Positions 35,756 to 43,664 of a stretch of 64,000 bases of DNA are shown here, piece after piece. Under the pieces are notes generated by a model. It had not been told where the DNA came from and made no database searches. It saw only the letters and a program-made list of their open reading frames with translations. Each line of letters starts with the position of its first letter. The first letter of the stretch is position 1. The stretch is from positions 62,001-126,000 of the forward strand of contig CAJTMH010000003.1 in the NCBI GenBank assembly GCA_910577255.1, read 5' to 3'. Origin of the DNA: an uncultured Duncaniella sp. (GTDB lineage: Bacteria > Bacteroidota > Bacteroidia > Bacteroidales > Muribaculaceae). Position numbers and translations under genes: made by a program.

Positions 35756-37153
35756 CTACAGGAAAGAATGGAAATTGGAGGTCAGGCGGTCTAACTCCTT
35801 GCTTTCTTTGTCGAACTGTCGGTTGTCGAGGAAGGGACGTGCAAATACCTTGATGGACTGTGCTGTGTTCCGGATATCGGGACTGTCGGCAAGGTACTCC
35901 ACAATCGTGTCACGATGCCTTATTGAAAACACCCTGAGCACCGACTTCGAGAACACTATCAAGACCTTGACAGCCTCCCGAAGTTTCTCCTGAAGCAAAT
36001 CGAGCATCGCCTTTATCCTTGCAAGAAGGTCGTTCTTCTCCTGCTCAAGCCTCTCTATCCTCAATGCGGAGGAACTTTCAAGACTGCGGTATTTATTTGA
36101 GAGTGCGTCACACTCCGACTGATGGGAAGAAAAGGCGTCGGTGTGCTGCTTCCGGAGTTTCTGCACCTCCTTCTCTTGAAGGATTTCCTTCTTGGCTATC
36201 ACCATCAGGGCGCGTTCCTCAGCGAGCTTGGGGATCTGCGCCACCTGCGCCACTATTTCCCCGACACGAACCAAAGCCTTGTCACGTTCGATGTTGGCGG
36301 TCTTGATCTCCGACTGCAACCGTGTGTTCTCACGTTCTATATCCGCGTATTTCCCCTTGCCGAAGATGTTGGCGAGACCGCTCTTCAAAGCGTTTCCGCT
36401 CTCTGCATCGAGTGCCTTCTGTTTTTCGATACGCCGGACTTCAATGTCGGCGATCTCGGTTTCCTTGTTTTCCTGTTCCCTGGTGAGTTCAGCATTACGG
36501 CTTTCAAGTTCCTTCAGCTCCTGTTTCAGCTGCCTGACGTGTGCGGTTGCCATCTTCTTCTTGTACTCGATAGCCGACAGCCCCTCAATCCCGGTGTCCT
36601 CCTTCGGTGTGCCACGCTCCATGCCGAGGCTTTCGGCAAGTACGGTCTGCATCTCCTTGCACACCTCCTTGTCGATCTTGACGGTCTTTCCGGTCGAATG
36701 GTCGAGCCAGTCAACTATTATGTGGGCGTGGTGGTTCTGCTTGAGATCGTCAGTGTCGGGGTCGGCGTGTCCCTCGTCATGGTGGAGGTCGATGCTGATC
36801 ACATTGATGCCGTAACCATTAATCCAGCGGACGAAAGGTTCGAAATCCTCAATCCGTGTGTCTGGCTTTATCGGAGGACATCCCTCGCGTATGGCTGAGC
36901 AACCTGAGCGCTCACGTTTCTTTCCTGTCTTCCGGTCGGTGGTGATGACAGGCTTGCACTGCATGGAGCGTCCGGTTTTCTGCTTGACAAGCACCTTCAT
37001 GTCCTCAAGCAGCTCCGGCAGTGGCTTGTCGTAGGAAGGGTTGCGCCAGCTCATGTTGATGTGGCGGTTCGTCCCAGAAACCAGAAATATGTGTGCCCGA
37101 TCTTTCGGGCAACCGCCTCGCAGTAGGCCCTTGAACTTTATACCTGTTTTCAT
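35756..37153 (-). CDS. MobV-type relaxase (mobilization protein)
   Basis: The 465-residue protein has N-terminal relaxase motifs: IFLVSGTNRHINMSWRNP (motif I region), ISIDLHHDEGH near 120 and NHHAHIIVDW near 139 (His cluster for the metal). A long coiled coil from about residue 205 follows (KELESRNAELTREQENKE...). MobV enzymes nick oriT and pilot the strand during mobilization by a helper conjugative element. No transfer genes are present, so it would depend on a helper. The region just upstream holds oriT-like hairpins. The frame is intact, unlike the integrase of the same element. Confidence 0.9.
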   Translation of the reverse strand: MKTGIKFKGLLRGGCPKDRAHIFLVSGTNRHINMSWRNPSYDKPLPELLEDMKVLVKQKTGRSMQCKPVITTDRKTGKKRERSGCSAIREGCPPIKPDTRIEDFEPFVRWINGYGINVISIDLHHDEGHADPDTDDLKQNHHAHIIVDWLDHSTGKTVKIDKEVCKEMQTVLAESLGMERGTPKEDTGIEGLSAIEYKKKMATAHVRQLKQELKELESRNAELTREQENKETEIADIEVRRIEKQKALDAESGNALKSGLANIFGKGKYADIERENTRLQSEIKTANIERDKALVRVGEIVAQVAQIPKLAEERALMVIAKKEILQEKEVQKLRKQHTDAFSSHQSECDALSNKYRSLESSSALRIERLEQEKNDLLARIKAMLDLLQEKLREAVKVLIVFSKSVLRVFSIRHRDTIVEYLADSPDIRNTAQSIKVFARPFLDNRQFDKESKELDRLTSNFHSFL

Positions 37154-37186
37154 AAGTCCTTAATGGAAATTTGTTGTTCATAACAG

Positions 37187-37303
37187 CGGGTTCTCAGACG
37201 AAGGGTCTGAGCGGAGGGTGTCGGGAGTGGGTCACTCCTGACGATGGGTTCTTAGGGGTGAACGCCCTAAGCGGAGGGTGCAGGGAGTGGGGCACTTCCT
37301 GCT
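37187..37303. other. Candidate oriT: tandem units of paired hairpins upstream of the relaxase
   Basis: Two GC-rich units share GGGTTCT(C/T)AG and GCGGAGGGTG. Each has a first hairpin (CTCAGAC/GTCTGAG at 37193-37211; CTTAGGG/CCCTAAG at 37251-37271) and a second (GGAGTG/CACTCC at 37224-37238; CAGGGAGTG/CACTTCCTG at 37281-37301). The first stems differ at three positions, all compensated. A degenerate third copy starts near 37356. The 388-base gap 37154-37541 holds no gene. Confidence 0.55.
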
Positions 37304-37541
37304 CGGGGGTGTCGGGGGAGAAACGTCCAGACCGGGTCAAGGGCAGAGCCATTGCGGGTTCTTAGGGCAGCGGCCTGGGCCCCTCGGGAGAGCCCACATC
37401 TACGGAGTAGTTATAGTAGGCTATAACAAGGGCGAGCCCTGTTCGTTTCTCGGCAACCGCAGACCGCTGTCACCCTTGAATCTTTCAATACTTTAGTTTG
37501 CTCCATAATATACGCCCCACTAGACAGAGTAAAGCGTTTGG

Positions 37542-38603
37542 CTAATATACAAAGTGCGGATTGTAAGAATACTTCTTAGAACTGTCCTGTACAATCATCC
37601 TTTTGCACTTCAGCATTGAGATTAGCTCGGAAGCCTTGTTGTTGCTCAGACGGATGCTGACAAGTGCATATGCTTCCTTAAGGGCGTCGGTCAGTTCATT
37701 ATAGCCGTATGTCGGTTTCTTTGCAAAAGCCGTTTCAAGAGCGATGCGGTGAGATTGTTCGGATATGTCAACGTATGGGTCAAATTTCTGCCTTTTGGAT
37801 TTGCGTCCCTCCCTGTTGCCTATGACATACCCGTCAAGCAACTCGGGAAGTGCCTCGATGTTGATGCGGAATGCAAACGGCTCGAAATCCATAGCGCGGA
37901 TGTGAACGCTTTTCACACAGCTTATGTCGTGGTTCTGTGAATCCTTCTCGACAAGAAGAACGGCCTCAGCCTTGTTGTTGAGCTCAGTGCCGATATGCCC
38001 TCGTGCATTCTCATCGCCCTTGTTCTGATGGAGTATGGCATGGATATGGATTTGTCTCTCATCAGTCCATTGCATGAGCAGAGTGATTATCTTTGTGGAC
38101 TCACTAGGACTGTTTATGTCATAGACGAAATCACGTATGCCGTCGATAATCACCAGCCCTACATCATCAAGATTGTAGATAGCCTGACGGGTGATCTCTA
38201 TCCTTTCCTCGGTGGAATACTTACGCAAGGCAAGGAATTCCAGGTTGTCATGGTCTTTATCGTCAGGAAGCCCACATATCCTGAGGATACGCTTAATCAC
38301 CTTCTGACAGTAATACGGACTCTGCTCTGTATCGAGTTTATTCTCAGGAAGAGAGGCTGTGTATCTCAGGACAATGCCGTTCATCAGGGCAGCCGCTACA
38401 ATAGCTGATACATTGAAAGTCTTTTTACTTTTGGCTTTTCCTATTGACGCGCTGAAATTGCCAAGTATTCCTATAACGGAATCCTGCGCCTTGATTATCT
38501 CCAGAGACATCTCATAAGTCTTTGTGACGCTCAGTCGGGAGGCATGCCACATCTCGATGGCTGCCTCTGCCGAAAGCATCTGGTATCCGCGCTCGTCCAT
38601 CAT
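37542..38603 (-). CDS. RepA-like AAA ATPase (helicase loader/helicase type) of the mobilizable element
   Basis: The 353-residue protein has a variant Walker A (GKAKSKKT near residue 55), Walker B VGLVIIDGIRDFV near 150, and a Gln/His-rich sensor stretch (IHIHAILHQNKGDENARGH) typical of RecA-fold RepA/DnaB-like ATPases. The C-terminal part is winged-helix-like. It probably acts in element replication. Its start overlaps the stop of the DUF3853 gene by 4 bases. The usual primase gene of such modules is missing, since the relaxase region follows next. Confidence 0.75.
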   Translation of the reverse strand: MMDERGYQMLSAEAAIEMWHASRLSVTKTYEMSLEIIKAQDSVIGILGNFSASIGKAKSKKTFNVSAIVAAALMNGIVLRYTASLPENKLDTEQSPYYCQKVIKRILRICGLPDDKDHDNLEFLALRKYSTEERIEITRQAIYNLDDVGLVIIDGIRDFVYDINSPSESTKIITLLMQWTDERQIHIHAILHQNKGDENARGHIGTELNNKAEAVLLVEKDSQNHDISCVKSVHIRAMDFEPFAFRINIEALPELLDGYVIGNREGRKSKRQKFDPYVDISEQSHRIALETAFAKKPTYGYNELTDALKEAYALVSIRLSNNKASELISMLKCKRMIVQDSSKKYSYNPHFVY

Positions 38604-38911
38604 CTTCTGCCTCCGGTTTTGAGTCCTGCGAGTTCAAGGGCAAGTTCGGCATCTACTATTATCTTACGCCCGATCTGCTTAATCGCCTTGTCGATCTTTC
38701 CGCTTTTCTTGATGCGGTTGGCTGTCGGGATGCTGCAACCGAACAGCTGTGCTATGCCGGAAAGACCATATACATATTTAGGAGCGGAAGCGTCCACCAC
38801 TACATCAGCCTGCTTGGGCTTGATTTCGTTGGAAGCGGACTTTGATAGGAACATAAATTCCTCGCCTGTCATTTGCCACAGGGGCTTGTTCAAAAGATTT
38901 TCGATTTTCAT
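38600..38911 (-). CDS. DUF3853 helix-turn-helix protein
   Basis: At 103 residues the C-terminal half (YGLSGIAQLFGCSIPTANRI...IIVDAELALELA) is an excisionase-type winged HTH. The N-terminal half (LNKPLWQMTGEEFMFL) is the DUF3853 signature. In Bacteroidales mobilizable elements this gene precedes the RepA-like ATPase, as here. It likely regulates or assists replication or excision. It is the first gene of its - strand operon; upstream lies a 632-base stretch without genes. Confidence 0.82.
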   Translation of the reverse strand: MKIENLLNKPLWQMTGEEFMFLSKSASNEIKPKQADVVVDASAPKYVYGLSGIAQLFGCSIPTANRIKKSGKIDKAIKQIGRKIIVDAELALELAGLKTGGRR

Positions 38912-39062
38912 ATAGAAGGAATAATTTTAAGTGTTAATCCCGGCGCCGGGGATTGATTTTGATTGCTGTGGACACTGCAAAATTACTCCTGATAATAAGT
39001 GGCAGGGAAGTGGATGCTTAAAAAATGTCTTTTTAATTCTCGGGTTATCAATGATAATAAAA

Positions 39063-39089
39063 ATACCACTCAAAAAAATTGAGTGGTAT
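39063..39089 (-). terminator. Stem-loop with T-run on the - strand
   Basis: Arms ATACCACTCAA (39063-39073) and TTGAGTGGTAT (39079-39089) with a five-A loop, followed on the - strand by TTTTTATT. It would stop transcripts entering element 1 from the right. The surrounding stretch 38912-39543 otherwise holds only the att and arm sites described below. Confidence 0.7.
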
Positions 39090-39198
39090 CAGTGGTTGTC
39101 GGGTAATGTCACGATGAAATTATAGACTATCACCTAAAATTGGTGTGAAAATTGCGGAAAAGAAGCCTACTTTACAATCGTGCTTGCTTGGTAATAAT

Positions 39199-39281
39199 TT
39201 GAACACACTTTTATGAACACAAGGCATAGACGGAAATGGTTAAATAAAGTTGGAGTGGAGTTGTGTTCAAATCTGTGTTCA
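39199..39281. repeat. Arm-type repeats at the right end of element 1 (TGTGTTCA, four copies)
   Basis: TGTGTTCA occurs at 39262-39269 and 39274-39281 (period 12), and its complement at 39200-39207 and 39214-39221 (period 14). The set lies 55 to 136 bases from the core repeat, as expected for integrase arm sites. Confidence 0.55.
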
Positions 39282-39293
39282 AGACAAAAGAAA

Positions 39294-39323
39294 AAGCAGC
39301 TACGATTTGATTCGTAACTGCTT
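39294..39323 (-). terminator. Terminator carried by element 1 next to the tRNA core
   Basis: AAGCAG-c-TACG...CGTA-a-CTGCTT forms a hairpin, and on the - strand it is followed by TTTTCTTTT. When element 1 was next to the tRNA this would have ended the tRNA transcript. Confidence 0.7.
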
Positions 39324-39335
39324 GATTTTTAAGGG

Positions 39336-39348
39336 GTGGTCCCACTTG
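39336..39348. other. Left attachment repeat (att core copy of tRNA 3' end)
   Basis: GTGGTCCCACTTG, identical to the tRNA 3' end at 46733-46745. Confidence 0.85.
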
Positions 39349-39476
39349 AACCACAACTATGATATTTCACTAATGCGTAGTTTGTTTGCGTAATAACTTA
39401 AAACACTGTGTATCAGAAAACAACAAAGGAAATACTTTAGTATATGTTATGCAAAATAATCACCAAATAACAAAAG

Positions 39477-39495
39477 GTGGTGATTAGGTGGTGAC
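39477..39495 (+). repeat. Arm-type repeats, left end of element 2 (GTGGTGAY)
   Basis: GTGGTGAT at 39477-39484 and GTGGTGAC at 39488-39495, 11 bp apart. They cover the -33 region of the integrase promoter, so bound recombination proteins could repress the integrase gene. Confidence 0.65.
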
Positions 39496-39511
39496 TTTGA
39501 AGGGTTTTTAG

Positions 39512-39519
39512 TATCTTTG
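39512..39519 (+). promoter_or_regulatory. -7 element of the integrase promoter
   Basis: TATCTTTG fits TAnnTTTG and lies 24 bases before the ATG at 39544. A good -33 TTTG at the normal distance is missing. Confidence 0.5.
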
Positions 39520-39543
39520 CATTGGAGTTTAATTTTATCTGAT

Positions 39544-41007
39544 ATGAGAAAGTTCTTTGTTCGTCAATCCAAGAAAGATGACGCTACTTTGTTTTTCAGA
39601 GTGCGGAAAAAGAAACCTTACATAGATTTGCTATTTAGTACCTATTTGCAAGTTGATGTCAAGACGTGGGAAATCGCCCACTCAAGCGACCGCAAGTTAG
39701 ATGCTTTTGAAAAGTCTGCTCAAGGTACTGTGCTTTTTGAAAAACTGAAAGCGATTGACCGTGCAGTTGATAATCTGCTTAACAATGGAATCTTGGATTC
39801 TATACCCGAAACACCCGGAAACGATAAGATTTCAAAAGATTCGTATAAAGAGGCCTGCGAAGAAGCACGGAAGAAAATAGATGAGGTAGTGAGACGGGCG
39901 GCCTATGCTGAAGAGCGTGAGGCTGCTTTGCGACAAGCGGAAGCAGAGGCTCGGATTGAAGCGGAACGAGAAGCCGCCCGGAAAGCCAATGTATTGCTTT
40001 ATCTTGAAAATCATATTAAAGGGATGGCTGACGGCTCAAAAAAATTCAAAAGTGAATCTTATGCCCTTGGAACGGTCAAGAAGTGGAAAAGCTTTTATGG
40101 TATACTCAAGGAGTTTTACGCCGAGCACCCATTTACATGGGAAGAAATTGACAAGTCGCTTGGTGACGCTTTTGTTTTGTTTCTGGAAAAGCGAGGATAC
40201 ATGGCTATGTCTATTAACAAGTATGTGGCTTGTTTTCACGCCATGACCAGAGCCGCAAGAGCTGAGAAGTTCCATTCTAATTTGGCGGAAAATGCTTTTT
40301 GCAAGAAAGATGTAACTGCGGAACAAAAAGCTCGACAGATTTATTTGAATGTCAGTGAGTTGCAAGCATTGTATGAAATGGAGCTATCTGGATTAAAGGC
40401 ACAAGTGCGGGATGTCTTTTTAGTTGGTTGCTATACCTGCCAGCGTTTCAGCGATTACAACCGATTGGAAAGAGAAAATTTCACAACAACATCTCGCGGA
40501 ACAAAAGTCGTGCGCTTGACTCAGAAAAAAACACATCACTCAATCGTTGTGCCGATATTAAATGATAATCTGCTTGAGATTGTGGAAAGATACGGCTTTG
40601 AACTGCCCACTATCAATGAGCAGGTATTTAATCGTTATATCAAAGACATTCTCAAAGACCTATCGGAAACCATGCCTACCCTTGCTATAAAAGAGCGCAC
40701 CTTATTGACCGACAAGGAACGGCGCAAAGAGGAGCGTGGCGATGTTATCTTTGAACGTGATAGCAAAGGTTATGTAATAAAACCTCGCTATGAGCTTGTA
40801 AGCAGCCATACTGCCCGGCGAAGTGGAATAACCAATTTGTATTTAACCGGGTTGTTCGATGACCGCCAAATGATGAGTATTAGCGGACACAAAGATTTGT
40901 CAACATTCAGTGATTACATCAAATTGTCATCTGATGAGATTGCGGATGCGATTGCGGAACGAATGGCAAAGGCGAAAGACAAAAGCGGCAATGAAGATTT
41001 GTTTTAA
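39544..41007 (+). CDS. Tyrosine recombinase (integrase) of element 2
   Basis: I start at the ATG at 39544, because the earlier in-frame TTG lies inside the promoter. The protein has 487 residues: arm-binding N-terminus (KFFVRQSKKDDATLFFRVRKKKPY is shared by relatives in shorter form), a charged helical linker near 110-150, a SAM-like domain, then the catalytic domain. The catalytic residues are all visible: Arg in TCQRFSDYNRL, HTARRS, GHKDLSTFSDYI with the nucleophile Tyr. It should insert the element at the 3' end of the tRNA at 46734-46807. Confidence 0.93.
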   Translation: MRKFFVRQSKKDDATLFFRVRKKKPYIDLLFSTYLQVDVKTWEIAHSSDRKLDAFEKSAQGTVLFEKLKAIDRAVDNLLNNGILDSIPETPGNDKISKDSYKEACEEARKKIDEVVRRAAYAEEREAALRQAEAEARIEAEREAARKANVLLYLENHIKGMADGSKKFKSESYALGTVKKWKSFYGILKEFYAEHPFTWEEIDKSLGDAFVLFLEKRGYMAMSINKYVACFHAMTRAARAEKFHSNLAENAFCKKDVTAEQKARQIYLNVSELQALYEMELSGLKAQVRDVFLVGCYTCQRFSDYNRLERENFTTTSRGTKVVRLTQKKTHHSIVVPILNDNLLEIVERYGFELPTINEQVFNRYIKDILKDLSETMPTLAIKERTLLTDKERRKEERGDVIFERDSKGYVIKPRYELVSSHTARRSGITNLYLTGLFDDRQMMSISGHKDLSTFSDYIKLSSDEIADAIAERMAKAKDKSGNEDLF

Positions 41008-41050
41008 TGACCTTAATATAGAATAATTCTATACTGTTGTTCAATGGATT

Positions 41051-41079
41051 AACCCGGTAATTTCACCGGGTTATTTTTT
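41051..41079 (+). terminator. Terminator after the integrase gene
   Basis: AACCCGGT (41051-41058) and ACCGGGTT (41065-41072) form a stem followed by a run of seven T. It separates integrase from the downstream HTH genes. Confidence 0.85.
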
Positions 41080-41237
41080 TGGAAAGTGAGTAATAATTTT
41101 TTTAATTGGTTTCGTGGCGATTCAAGTAATTGTAATAAAGCGCTTTATCTTATTTAGTTGAATTAAGCGGTATTAAATACTTAATAAGTTGCTGTATGAC
41201 TGTGATTTATCCTATTGTAGATTTGATTTAGTTGTGT

Positions 41238-41245
41238 TAACTTTG
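41238..41245 (+). promoter_or_regulatory. Promoter of the HTH-DUF6291 operon
   Basis: TAACTTTG preceded at 20 bp by TTG (41215-41217); this fits the TTTG-N19/20-TAnnTTTG consensus. The ATG follows at 41271. Confidence 0.65.
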
Positions 41246-41270
41246 CATAGAAACCAAGAAAAATATCAAC

Positions 41271-41453
41271 ATGGATAAAACTTTAAAATGGCTAATGCCC
41301 AAAGATGTGGCCTCAATGGCAAACGTCAAAATCGAGACCGTGTGGAAGTGGGTCAGAGATGGAAAGCTGAGAGCATTTCGCCCCAATGGTGGTCGCAGAA
41401 TTCTCATTTCCGAAAAAGACCTCAACGAATTTATCAAACCTATCTGCGTATGA
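41271..41453 (+). CDS. Excisionase-family HTH protein
   Basis: The 60-residue protein is a MerR/excisionase-type winged helix (LMPKDVASMANVKIETVWKWV...RPNGGRRILISEKDLNEFI). It could direct excision or regulate the operon. The next gene overlaps its stop by 4 bases (ATGA). Confidence 0.82.
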   Translation: MDKTLKWLMPKDVASMANVKIETVWKWVRDGKLRAFRPNGGRRILISEKDLNEFIKPICV

Positions 41454-41773
41454 GTAATTACAAAATTGAGGCGATAGGGAAAGCACCAACCGCATACATT
41501 CCACTTGCGGACGAAAACATGCTTAGTCACCTCGCTGATATGGTTGCGGAACGTCTTGCAAAGATAATCAAGCCGGACAACGAGCCTCGTTATTATAACC
41601 GTAATGAAGTAGCGACAATTCTCCATGTGTCGTTGCCGACCATAGATAGAATGATGCAAGACGGAAGACTCACAGCTAAAAGAGTTGGACGCCGTGTGTT
41701 ATTTGACGCACAGACCATAGACAAAGCAGTAAAAGAGAAAACAATCTTTAAACTGAAAACCAAGCGATGCTGA
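41450..41773 (+). CDS. Second excisionase-type HTH protein
   Basis: A 107-residue protein starting at the ATG that overlaps the previous stop. The N-terminal half (ADENMLSHLADMVAERLAKII) is helical. The C-terminal half is a winged HTH (YYNRNEVATILHVSLPTIDRMM...GRRVLFDAQTIDKAV). Longer reading back to 41288 would run through the preceding gene in another frame and is not used. It probably works with the gene before it in directionality control. Confidence 0.8.
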   Translation: MSNYKIEAIGKAPTAYIPLADENMLSHLADMVAERLAKIIKPDNEPRYYNRNEVATILHVSLPTIDRMMQDGRLTAKRVGRRVLFDAQTIDKAVKEKTIFKLKTKRC

Positions 41774-42180
41774 AAAGAAAAAAGCCGGATAAGTTCCGGC
41801 TCAAGGAGTGGGTTGCACGTTTCAATCTTCAAGTGCAAAGATACTCCTTTTCAGCGACTATTCAAAGGATTACATCATCTTTAAAAACTGAAAACAGAGT
41901 TAAGACGGAAAATATTACACCAAAAAACAAAGAGGCGCAGTTTCGCCGTGTGCGAACATCCTTTATGGAACGCCCTAAAACGATGATGGAGGTAGAAGTG
42001 CAAACAGGCGTAATGCGTTCAAATATCACGCGCTATGTCGCTACGATGCGCCGACGACTGCAAATTCAAATCCATCATTACGGAATCTGCCCAGTTACAA
42101 GGGCTTCCGGGGTGCAGTTTCTCACGACTGATGAGAACCTATTCATAAAACCTATTGTTCCACCCACTTTATTTGATTAA
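41767..42180 (+). CDS. Small basic HTH-like protein of element 2
   Basis: The 137-residue protein is very basic at the N-terminus (LKRKKPDKFRLKEWV). It contains FMERPKTMMEVEVQTGVMRSNITRYVATM, a winged-helix pattern like those of DNA-binding proteins that recognise phage-type replication modules; this stretch is given only as a descriptor. It overlaps the previous gene by 7 bases and precedes DUF6291 by 3 bases. Function not established. Confidence 0.6.
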   Translation: MLKRKKPDKFRLKEWVARFNLQVQRYSFSATIQRITSSLKTENRVKTENITPKNKEAQFRRVRTSFMERPKTMMEVEVQTGVMRSNITRYVATMRRRLQIQIHHYGICPVTRASGVQFLTTDENLFIKPIVPPTLFD

Positions 42181-42183
42181 GAT

Positions 42184-42906
42184 ATGGCGAAAGAAAGACA
42201 ATCATTTGTATTTCGGTTTAAGTGGATTGTTGCTTTATCTGCTATGCCTGATTCATTAAGGCTCAAAACCTACGATGCAATTATGCGCTACGCACATACA
42301 GGAGACGAACCAACTGATGAAAGTATTAAGTATGGAATATTCCTAACTGTCAAACAAGAGATGGATGCCGATTTAAAAAAATACGAAGAGAGGGCAAAAA
42401 TCAATAGAGAGATAGGAAAAAAAGGCGGCAGACCTCCAAAACCCAAAGAAACCCAAATAAACCCAATGGGTTTTTCAAAACCCGACTATGATAGTGACTA
42501 TGATAGTGATAGTGACTCTCCTATTACTGATAAAAGAACAGATAAGAGGAGAGATGTGTTTACGCCACCGACACAATCAGATGTTGAGAATTACATTTCC
42601 AAGAAAGGGTATATTGTAAACCCGGTTAGGTTCTTCTCTCACTATTCTCAAAAAGGATGGAAAGGTGTGAGAGATTGGATGGCCAAAATTGACGAATGGC
42701 AAATTGATGACGCGCGAAAACAGCCACAAGAAAAAATAGACCAACCTCAACACCCAAAGGAACAGGTAGCAACAGTCACAACTTTAGATGGCGAAGATTA
42801 TGTTGAGCAATATGGAATGAAAATCAAATTGCCTATCGACTATAAGCCTCAGCCGGATATAGATTATTATTGGGATGAGATGTGGAAAGACTGGCGAAAA
42901 TCATAA
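42184..42906 (+). CDS. DUF6291-domain protein, phage-type replication module
   Basis: The 240-residue protein begins with QSFVFRFKWIVALSAMPDS and ends its DUF6291 part near residue 75 (INREIGKKGGRPPKPKE). A low-complexity Asp/Ser stretch near 102-118 (DYDSDYDSDSDS) follows. The C-terminal half has VFTPPTQSDVENYISKKGY and RFFSHYSQKGW...WMAKIDEW, resembling the DnaD-like tail of phage replication initiators. It is the last gene of the HTH operon and suggests autonomous replication of the excised element. Confidence 0.78.
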   Translation: MAKERQSFVFRFKWIVALSAMPDSLRLKTYDAIMRYAHTGDEPTDESIKYGIFLTVKQEMDADLKKYEERAKINREIGKKGGRPPKPKETQINPMGFSKPDYDSDYDSDSDSPITDKRTDKRRDVFTPPTQSDVENYISKKGYIVNPVRFFSHYSQKGWKGVRDWMAKIDEWQIDDARKQPQEKIDQPQHPKEQVATVTTLDGEDYVEQYGMKIKLPIDYKPQPDIDYYWDEMWKDWRKS

Positions 42907-43084
42907 CTCAGAGGCATTAACGCAAGTTTTGTTCTATGCGTGTGCGCGTGAGAGCCATGTGCGGGCGTTTACTCCCAATACTTAAAATAACAGCATAGAA
43001 GCCCATAATTGAGCTTTGCACCACATTGAGTAGTGTTTTTATTATCTCTTGATGCAATCGCGTGAGAAACGCCTTAAAACAACC

Positions 43085-43540
43085 TCACGAGAGTGGTGAA
43101 TATTGAAGCGCATTCAAGGCTTGACGAATCTCATCATAAATCATATCCACGTCTTTGCGGAAGTCCCTGTAATTCTCATAGTGAAAAACCAAAGCAGGGA
43201 TGTTGTCAGATATAGCTGATTTTCCACTCAATCCGAAAAGTTCCGCAAGTTTATCCCTAAGACCACCAACCATTTTCCCACCTGCTAATGTCCGTGGAGA
43301 GTATAGGTATAATATCACCAATAAGAACTTCCGACGGTGATATGGCTTAGTTGCCTTTTCAGATATCCCACGCCGTTCAAATAAGCTCAAATAAAGGTTA
43401 TAGAGCAACGTAAGGAGCGACAAGTCTGTTAATGGCGGCTTAGTAAGTTCATTCCATTGCGATTGAAGTTCCGATAACCCTGAGTATAGGTTTGCTACGG
43501 CTTTAATCTTTCCGATGTTGATTGTTTGCTCTGTTTCCAT
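43085..43540 (-). CDS. Unrecognised helical protein
   Basis: I chose the ATG at 43540 (151 residues) over a GTG three codons upstream. The sequence is helical with Leu-rich stretches (LTDLSLLTLLYNLYLSLFERRG) and a basic segment YHRRKFLLVILYLYSP. There is no signal peptide. LRDKLAELFGLSGKSAISDNIPALVFHYENY looks like a DNA-binding helical bundle, but I cannot name a family. It is the last gene of the - strand part of element 2. Confidence 0.55.
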   Translation of the reverse strand: METEQTINIGKIKAVANLYSGLSELQSQWNELTKPPLTDLSLLTLLYNLYLSLFERRGISEKATKPYHRRKFLLVILYLYSPRTLAGGKMVGGLRDKLAELFGLSGKSAISDNIPALVFHYENYRDFRKDVDMIYDEIRQALNALQYSPLS

Positions 43541-43608
43541 TTGACGCACGCAATTATTGTCCTATTATGCAAATTTATAAAGAATTAGAGAGATAAACAA
43601 CAGAATAA

Positions 43609-43637
43609 GGCGCACCAATCAAGATGAATGATGCGCC
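43609..43637 (-). terminator. Hairpin after the lipoprotein gene
   Basis: GGCGCA (43609-43614) and TGCGCC (43632-43637), 28 bases beyond the lipoprotein stop on the - strand, with a weak T-rich tail. Confidence 0.4.
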
Positions 43638-43664
43638 AACTATGTAGCCAGTTCGACAATGGTA

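Larger units (their letters stand above)
29492..39348. mobile_element. Decaying mobilizable element (element 1)
   Basis: This stretch carries a broken integrase at its left, a MobV relaxase, a RepA-like ATPase and a DUF3853 protein on the - strand, several accessory genes, and at the right a copy of the tRNA 3' end (39336-39348). The right boundary is supported by that repeat and the adjacent arm-type repeats. The left boundary is only inferred from the integrase position, because no matching tRNA fragment was found there. At least three genes are broken. Confidence 0.6.

Noticed and set aside
36122..36898. Long open frames on the + strand across the relaxase gene (258 and 207 codons).
   Set aside because: They are exact antisense of the MobV relaxase coiled coil, with low-quality composition and no ribosome-binding context; the relaxase motifs on the - strand are clear.
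43085..43549. GTG start three codons upstream in the 154-codon frame.
   Set aside because: The ATG at 43540 is the more usual choice and nothing conserved is lost.
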